DNA of 17,847 nt, taken from positions 1 through 17,847 of the forward strand of contig JBBITX010000032.1 in assembly GCA_037440545.1 (NCBI GenBank), given 5' to 3'. This document shows, one piece after another, positions 14,826 through 17,847 of this stretch. The stretch comes from JAVZIQ01 sp037440545 (lineage in GTDB: Archaea > Thermoproteota > Bathyarchaeia > Bathyarchaeales > Bathycorpusculaceae). The notes under the pieces are model-generated. The model did not search any database, was not told the origin of the DNA, and saw only the letters and a program-made list of their open reading frames with translations. The position numbers and the translations under genes are program-made. Each line of letters begins with the position of its first letter. The first letter of the stretch is position 1.

Positions 14826-15326
14826 TTAAACAAGCTCCACTATTTTGGCATCTAGCCCCTCCACTTCAAGCAAAGCTATCGTTGCTTTACCTGTTAAATA
14901 ACCGCACACTTCACCTGGATTAACAACAAGAGTCTTTCCCTTCCTGTATATTTCAGCCTTATGGGTGTGCCCATGAACTATAACGTTGAAACTTCCACTG
15001 TTTATTAAAGCCTTTAAGAGCTCCTCCTCGCTTCCATGCAGCAACGCAATTTTAACGCCTTTCACGGATATCTCTGCAAAGTTTCCACGAATCTCCAATC
15101 CTTCATGTTCGCTGAACCTCTTCCTTAAAAGTTCCCTGTCTCCATCATTGTTTCCAAAAACGCCAATCAACCTCGTTCTCAAATGTTTAAACCTTGGAAT
15201 GACGAAGGGCGCCACATAATCTCCAGCGTGAAGGACAAGCTCAACTTTTTCTTCATTAAATTTTTTAACAGCCTTTTCAACCATTGGGAGGGAGTCATGA
15301 GTGTCAGACATCACGCCAACCAACAC
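14826..15326 (-). CDS. YfcE/MJ0936-type metallophosphoesterase
   Basis: 166 aa, the compact phosphodiesterase form. Metal ligands are complete: SDTHD (7-11, D8 and H10), HAGDYV (33-38, D36), FGNNDG (57-62, N59), LLHGSE (95-100, H97) and VHGHTHKAE (117-125, H120 and H122), ending with VNPGEVCGY (135-143). Archaeal relatives hydrolyse phosphodiesters such as bis-pNPP or 2',3'-cyclic nucleotides; the natural substrate is unknown. GTG start at 15326 with GAGGTG (15335-15340, read on the minus strand) eight bases upstream. Convergent with moaA, four bases between stops. Confidence 0.92.
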   Translation of the reverse strand: MLVGVMSDTHDSLPMVEKAVKKFNEEKVELVLHAGDYVAPFVIPRFKHLRTRLIGVFGNNDGDRELLRKRFSEHEGLEIRGNFAEISVKGVKIALLHGSEEELLKALINSGSFNVIVHGHTHKAEIYRKGKTLVVNPGEVCGYLTGKATIALLEVEGLDAKIVELV

Positions 15327-15407
15327 TTAAACCACACCTCATCAGCAGCTATTTTATTCAACGGAAATAAATTCTTTTAGAAAGCCCTTAAAGAAATATT
15401 TCGAGAA

Positions 15408-15450
15408 CTGGAATAATTAACAATTCGAAACACTGTTTAAAACATTCCAG
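15408..15450. repeat. Inverted repeat upstream of the HTH_45-like gene
   Basis: CTGGAAT (15408-15414) and ATTCCAG (15444-15450) form a perfect seven-base inverted repeat with a 29-base spacer that includes a TATA-like TTTAAAAC (15436-15443). It lies 41-83 bp ahead of the regulator gene and could be a looped operator; chance is not excluded. Confidence 0.3.
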
Positions 15451-15490
15451 CCGTGTTTTCTTCTAGAGAGCTGAAAGGAACGTAGGCAAT

Positions 15491-15829
15491 ATGAACATTC
15501 AAAGTTTAAATGTTTCACCAAGAAGAAGGGACAAACTTTACATAATTTCCCAAATCATAAACGTGGCAAGAGAAGAAGTGTTAAAAACCCAAATAATGTA
15601 TAGGGCAAACTTAAGCTTCACCCAGTTAAACGATTACTTGAAGTTCATGCTAAAAATAAATCTGCTGGATTTGGTTATTAAAAACGGAAAGGAATATTAC
15701 AAAGCCACAAAAAAAGGTTTGGATCTTCTTCAAAGGTACAGCGAGATAACAACACTTCTGAAGGCTGAAGACAGAAACTCTTTAAGTAAGTTGAAAGTTT
15801 CAACACCTCCACTTCTGGAAAAAACTTAG
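15491..15829 (+). CDS. Archaeal winged-helix regulator, HTH_45-like
   Basis: 112 aa. RRRDKLYIISQIINVAREEV (11-30) followed by LKTQIMYRANLSFTQLNDYL (31-50) is the hallmark of a winged-helix family common in Thaumarchaeota and Bathyarchaeia (HTH_45, PF14947, from memory), with the wing at LLDLVIKNGKEYYKATKKG (58-76) and a C-terminal helix, then an S/P-rich tail. No effector domain. GTAGG lies a few bases ahead of the ATG. Isolated gene, regulon unknown. Confidence 0.85.
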   Translation: MNIQSLNVSPRRRDKLYIISQIINVAREEVLKTQIMYRANLSFTQLNDYLKFMLKINLLDLVIKNGKEYYKATKKGLDLLQRYSEITTLLKAEDRNSLSKLKVSTPPLLEKT

Positions 15830-16325
15830 TTGACACAACTTAACAGCAAAGGCTCTTCATGAATTTGCTAAAAAGGACGGTTTTTGAGCACATGAGGGGA
15901 GATTTCTCTCTATAACCGTATGAATTGGCACGTCACTATATCTAAAATACGTGAATATCGCTAAAAGTTTCCTCTCTTTAATGCCGTAAACTCTTTAACA
16001 TGAAGATGGAAACGGTTTATCTTGAAAAGGCATCCCTCAAGCAAATGTAAGCTAAAATTTCAAAAATCTTGTTTCAGTCACGGAGTGCAGTTTATGTGGA
16101 TGCAGTTTATGTGGATGCAGTTTATGTGGATGCATACTGGATTAGTTGCCGAGATTCTTTCATGCACTGGATGCGATATCTTCTCAAAGAACTCGAAACA
16201 TGAGACATTCATTTACTCATCAAAAATAGTTTTTAAAAACATATTATTTCCTAACTTTTTGACAGAAAGTCAAAGGGTGAAGACTAAGCCTTATATTAAA
16301 GCATATAAAACGACTTTTTCTTAAG
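15830..16325. other. Gene-poor stretch with a tandem repeat
   Basis: About 500 bp between two convergent genes with no convincing coding frame on either strand. It holds the 15-bp repeat (listed separately), a small hairpin TTTGAC-AGAAA-GTCAAA (16258-16274), and a 16-codon frame at about 15999-16049. A 100-codon plus-strand frame through the repeat (from a TTG at 16022) has no family resemblance and is not called. Confidence 0.5.
16086..16134. repeat. 15-bp tandem repeat, 3.3 copies
   Basis: Unit TGCAGTTTATGTGGA, perfect copies at 16086-16100, 16101-16115 and 16116-16130, then TGCA. The unit is a multiple of three and would read QFMWM in one frame, but the surrounding frame does not look coding. 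Perfect identity means recent expansion by slippage. Confidence 0.9.
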
Positions 16326-16823
16326 TTACCATAAGAAGTTCATTTTTTCGAGGATGTGAAAGGTTAATGTGAAGTAGAAGATTATTGTCAATGGTATGTG
16401 TAGTGTTCTCCAATAGTCTTTTATGAATTTGGTTTTTACAAATCGGCCTAAAATTCCGCTTACCACTATTACTATCATGAGGAGAAAGGCGAAGAAGCTA
16501 AAGAAGTACCCTGGCTTTAGAACCTGTATTTTGTTGATTACGTGAAAGGCTACTAGGGCTATGGAGAGCCCACCCGTTGTGCAGTGGATTAAAAGCCATT
16601 TTTTAATGTTCTTCGGGAATCCCCTCTTGAGGGCTGAATACGAAGCTGAGGCTGCGAAGATTACGAAGCCTGCCCAGCCAAACATGTGGGCGGTATCCCT
16701 TGGAAAGATTCTATAAGCCCCTCTTTGCCGGCGTCTAGCTTCAGGTCCCATGTTGAAGGTTATAAGGGCTGTTAACAGCAGTAATGATAAAATGAATATT
16801 ATCAAAAACAAGGTTTTGTTCAA
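16326..16823 (-). CDS. Four-helix membrane protein, predicted diheme cytochrome b (ferric reductase-like)
   Basis: 165 aa with an N-terminal membrane segment (4-23), then further segments at about 46-64, 76-97, 107-126 and 142-158. Histidines are placed for two b hemes across the membrane: H80 and H94 (HX13H) in one helix and H142 and H156 (HX13H) in another, the arrangement known from ferric reductase/NADPH oxidase-type and related cytochrome b modules. H46 (DTAHMFGW) is an extra candidate. No flavin or NAD domain is attached. It may pass electrons between quinones and an unidentified partner. Start: TTG 16823 with GGGG ahead and a minus-strand TATA-like CTTATAAG at 16856-16863. Function inferred from histidine spacing only. 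Confidence 0.7.
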   Translation of the reverse strand: MNKTLFLIIFILSLLLLTALITFNMGPEARRRQRGAYRIFPRDTAHMFGWAGFVIFAASASYSALKRGFPKNIKKWLLIHCTTGGLSIALVAFHVINKIQVLKPGYFFSFFAFLLMIVIVVSGILGRFVKTKFIKDYWRTLHIPLTIIFYFTLTFHILEKMNFLW

Positions 16824-16855
16824 CTTTTTTCCCCGCTTTCAATAAAAGTCTACTC

Positions 16856-16863
16856 CTTATAAG
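16856..16863 (-). promoter_or_regulatory. Candidate TATA box for the cytochrome b-like gene
   Basis: CTTATAAG, palindromic, about 36 bp before the TTG start at 16823; expected transcription start about 10 bases ahead of the codon, just at the GGGG ribosome site. Confidence 0.35.
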
Positions 16864-17063
16864 ATTATTGAAAAAATGGAGCCGAGAATATTTAATTCTT
16901 TTGCGAGTGTGAAAATTGTTAAGTCGCCATATTCGCATTTTTCTTTTAGTAGTTCTAATAGAAACTTGCTGGGTGTATGTAGGAAACCTGTTAAAAGTGG
17001 TGATAAATAAATGAGCTTCACTGGCTTGTGAAGCAAGGGTAAGGCTGCTTTCTTTGCTTATTG
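16864..17063. other. Intergenic stretch with a hairpin and an unrecognised short frame
   Basis: Contains a plus-strand frame of 44 codons (ATG 16876 to TAA 17010, MEPRIFNSFASVKIVKSPYS...) with no recognised family and no ribosome site, and a perfect hairpin GCTTCAC-TGGCTT-GTGAAGC (17014-17033). Nothing here is confidently functional. Confidence 0.35.
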
Positions 17064-17216
17064 GTGAAGTTAAGCCCAGAGGATGGAGTGAATAAAAGGA
17101 CATGGTGGTCGAAAATTGGCGAAAATTTAGGTGCTCGCAAATTACGTGCTCCTACACCTGTTGAAAGTGCAATGATAACTCAAGCTAATGAAAGTGAAAG
17201 AAAATATATTGGTTAG
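17064..17216 (+). CDS. Possible small protein or gene remnant, unrecognised
   Basis: 50 aa from GTG 17064 (TTG 17061 also possible): MKLSPEDGVNKRTWWSKIGE, then NLGARKLRAPTPVESAMITQ and a short charged tail. The composition looks like real protein, but I recognise no family and see no ribosome site. It directly precedes a decayed gene, so it may equally be the end of something deleted. Confidence 0.25.
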   Translation: MKLSPEDGVNKRTWWSKIGENLGARKLRAPTPVESAMITQANESERKYIG

Positions 17217-17718
17217 TGCTTCCGAAGTGCTACAAGAAAGCCTTGGGGGTTATAAGTGAACATTATTTCTTAGCCTTAGGAGACGAATATGAACGATAGG
17301 GGTATGCCCCTCACCGTTCAGCTATGCAATCTGAAGCTAGTTAGAATTTCCAAAAACTGTGTAATGAAGCCGCTGGCAACTACGGAAAAGCTATGGAATT
17401 TTACGGGAGATTAAGTGGCGTGACGATTATCCTAAGATAATTCTTTGCAATGCTATGACCTATTTTATTCGTTTTTGGCTTGCAACCGAACCAGCTGAGA
17501 AGAAAGCGTTAATTGACAATTGCTGGAAATTAAAGAAAAGCAGTTTAGAAGGCTTGGAGAAGCTTGTAAACGCCTTTGAATATGGAAGACCTTCAATCAA
17601 CTCCTATCTTTATAAGCGTAGGATGGCCGTGGAAGGGGCGTTTAAAGCTTCAAAACTTTATCTGTCGAAGCTATGTTGGCTCCTCCCAGTCTGTTTGACA
17701 TCCATCTTCGGGAATTAA
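17217..17718 (+). pseudogene. Decayed TPR-like helical protein gene
   Basis: Protein-like helical sequence spread over two frames. One frame (17225-17425) reads KCYKKALGVISEHYFLALGD and EYER, TAG (17297-17299), a short stretch, TAG (17342-17344), then NFQKLCNEAAGNYGKAMEFY. After a shift near 17405-17420 it continues as EIKWRDDYPKIILCNAMTYF and on through FEYGRPSINSYLYKRRMAVE to KASKLYLSKL. The AAGNYGKAMEFY piece is like a tetratricopeptide helix pair. Two stops plus one frameshift mark it as a pseudogene unless the parts are separate short proteins; a frame from ATG 17455 alone would give 87 aa. Its last 48 bases overlap the minus-strand gene at the right edge. Confidence 0.45.
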
Positions 17719-17847
17719 GATGATTGTTGCTCCATCAGGCAGGGGCGCGTTGAGTTTTTCCCTTATGTTGAACGGTTTGGATTCAACATGGGCGTGGATT
17801 GCCACTTGCTTGTAAAATCTCTTCTCATGTGGATGGTAAACCATCTG
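17671..17847 (-). CDS. C-terminal end of an unidentified protein (runs off right edge)
   Basis: A minus-strand open frame of 58 codons from the window edge to TAG at 17671-17673, reading QMVYHPHEKRFYKQVAIHAH, then VESKPFNIREKLNAPLPDGA and finally TIILIPEDGCQTDWEEPT. It looks coding: balanced composition, with strand-like segments (QVAIHAHV, ATIILIP). I do not recognise the family. An ATG at 17844 is in frame, but the gene probably starts beyond the window. It overlaps antisense to the end of the plus-strand relic. Confidence 0.5.
   Translation of the reverse strand, partial: QMVYHPHEKRFYKQVAIHAHVESKPFNIREKLNAPLPDGATIILIPEDGCQTDWEEPT

Noticed and set aside
16022..16324. 100-codon plus-strand frame containing QFMWM repeats
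   Set aside because: TTG start without ribosome site, no family resemblance, and the repeat explains its openness.
17281..17330. Hairpin GAACG..GGGG-TATG-CCCC..CGTTC as a small RNA
   Set aside because: It falls inside the decayed coding sequence and lacks C/D or H/ACA box motifs, so an RNA gene is not supported.
15830..17670. CRISPR array, insertion sequence or tRNA in the gene-poor right part
   Set aside because: Only one 15-bp tandem repeat without spacers, no transposase frame, no terminal inverted repeats, and no T-loop or anticodon-arm signature found by eye.

Overview
The window reads as archaeal chromosome, most likely from the TACK/Thermoproteota side (a Bathyarchaeia-like organism is my best guess; this is inference from gene content, not a search). 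The evidence is archaeal-type triosephosphate isomerase, an Orc1/Cdc6 ATPase, pyruvoyl-dependent arginine decarboxylase, a PolB2-type family B polymerase, archaeal winged-helix regulators, A/T-rich TATA boxes about 25 bp ahead of several start codons (leaderless transcription), and frequent GTG/TTG starts.

Layout. 1-826 (minus) is the N-terminal 275 residues of a large molybdopterin enzyme resembling the pyrogallol-phloroglucinol transhydroxylase large subunit; it runs off the left edge. 1183-2226 (minus) is an adenine/adenosine deaminase. 2348-5608 (plus) is a tight three-gene unit: a RadA/RecA-like protein without Walker lysine and aspartate, a small conserved protein, and a PolB2-like polymerase with an eroded exonuclease domain and an altered motif C. 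5669-5761 is the broken tail of a family 1 beta-glycosidase, directly ahead of galT (5836-6882). 6874-10540 (minus) is an operon tpiA > DUF89 phosphatase > glycogen debranching enzyme, meeting galT tail to tail. 10658-11212 (minus) is arginine decarboxylase, divergent from cdc6 (11314-12495). A small winged-helix regulator with a perfect palindrome next to its promoter follows (12555-12830), then the molybdopterin operon moaC-moaB-moaA (12914-14821), a convergent YfcE/MJ0936-type phosphodiesterase, and an HTH_45-like regulator (15491-15829).

From 15830 to the right edge the window is gene-poor: a 15-bp tandem repeat, a four-helix diheme cytochrome b-like protein (16326-16823, minus), unrecognised short frames, a decayed TPR-like helical gene, and the C-terminal end of an unidentified minus-strand gene at the right edge.

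How it fits together. GalT, debranching enzyme, DUF89 and TIM form a sugar/glycogen-to-glycolysis block; the beta-glycosidase relic suggests loss of a galactoside-hydrolysing step. MoaC/B/A supply cofactor of the kind the left-edge molybdoenzyme needs. The most unusual unit is the RadA-paralogue / small protein / PolB2 operon, where both enzyme-like proteins show loss of canonical active-site residues while the reading frames stay intact, pointing to a conserved non-canonical or structural role in DNA replication or repair.
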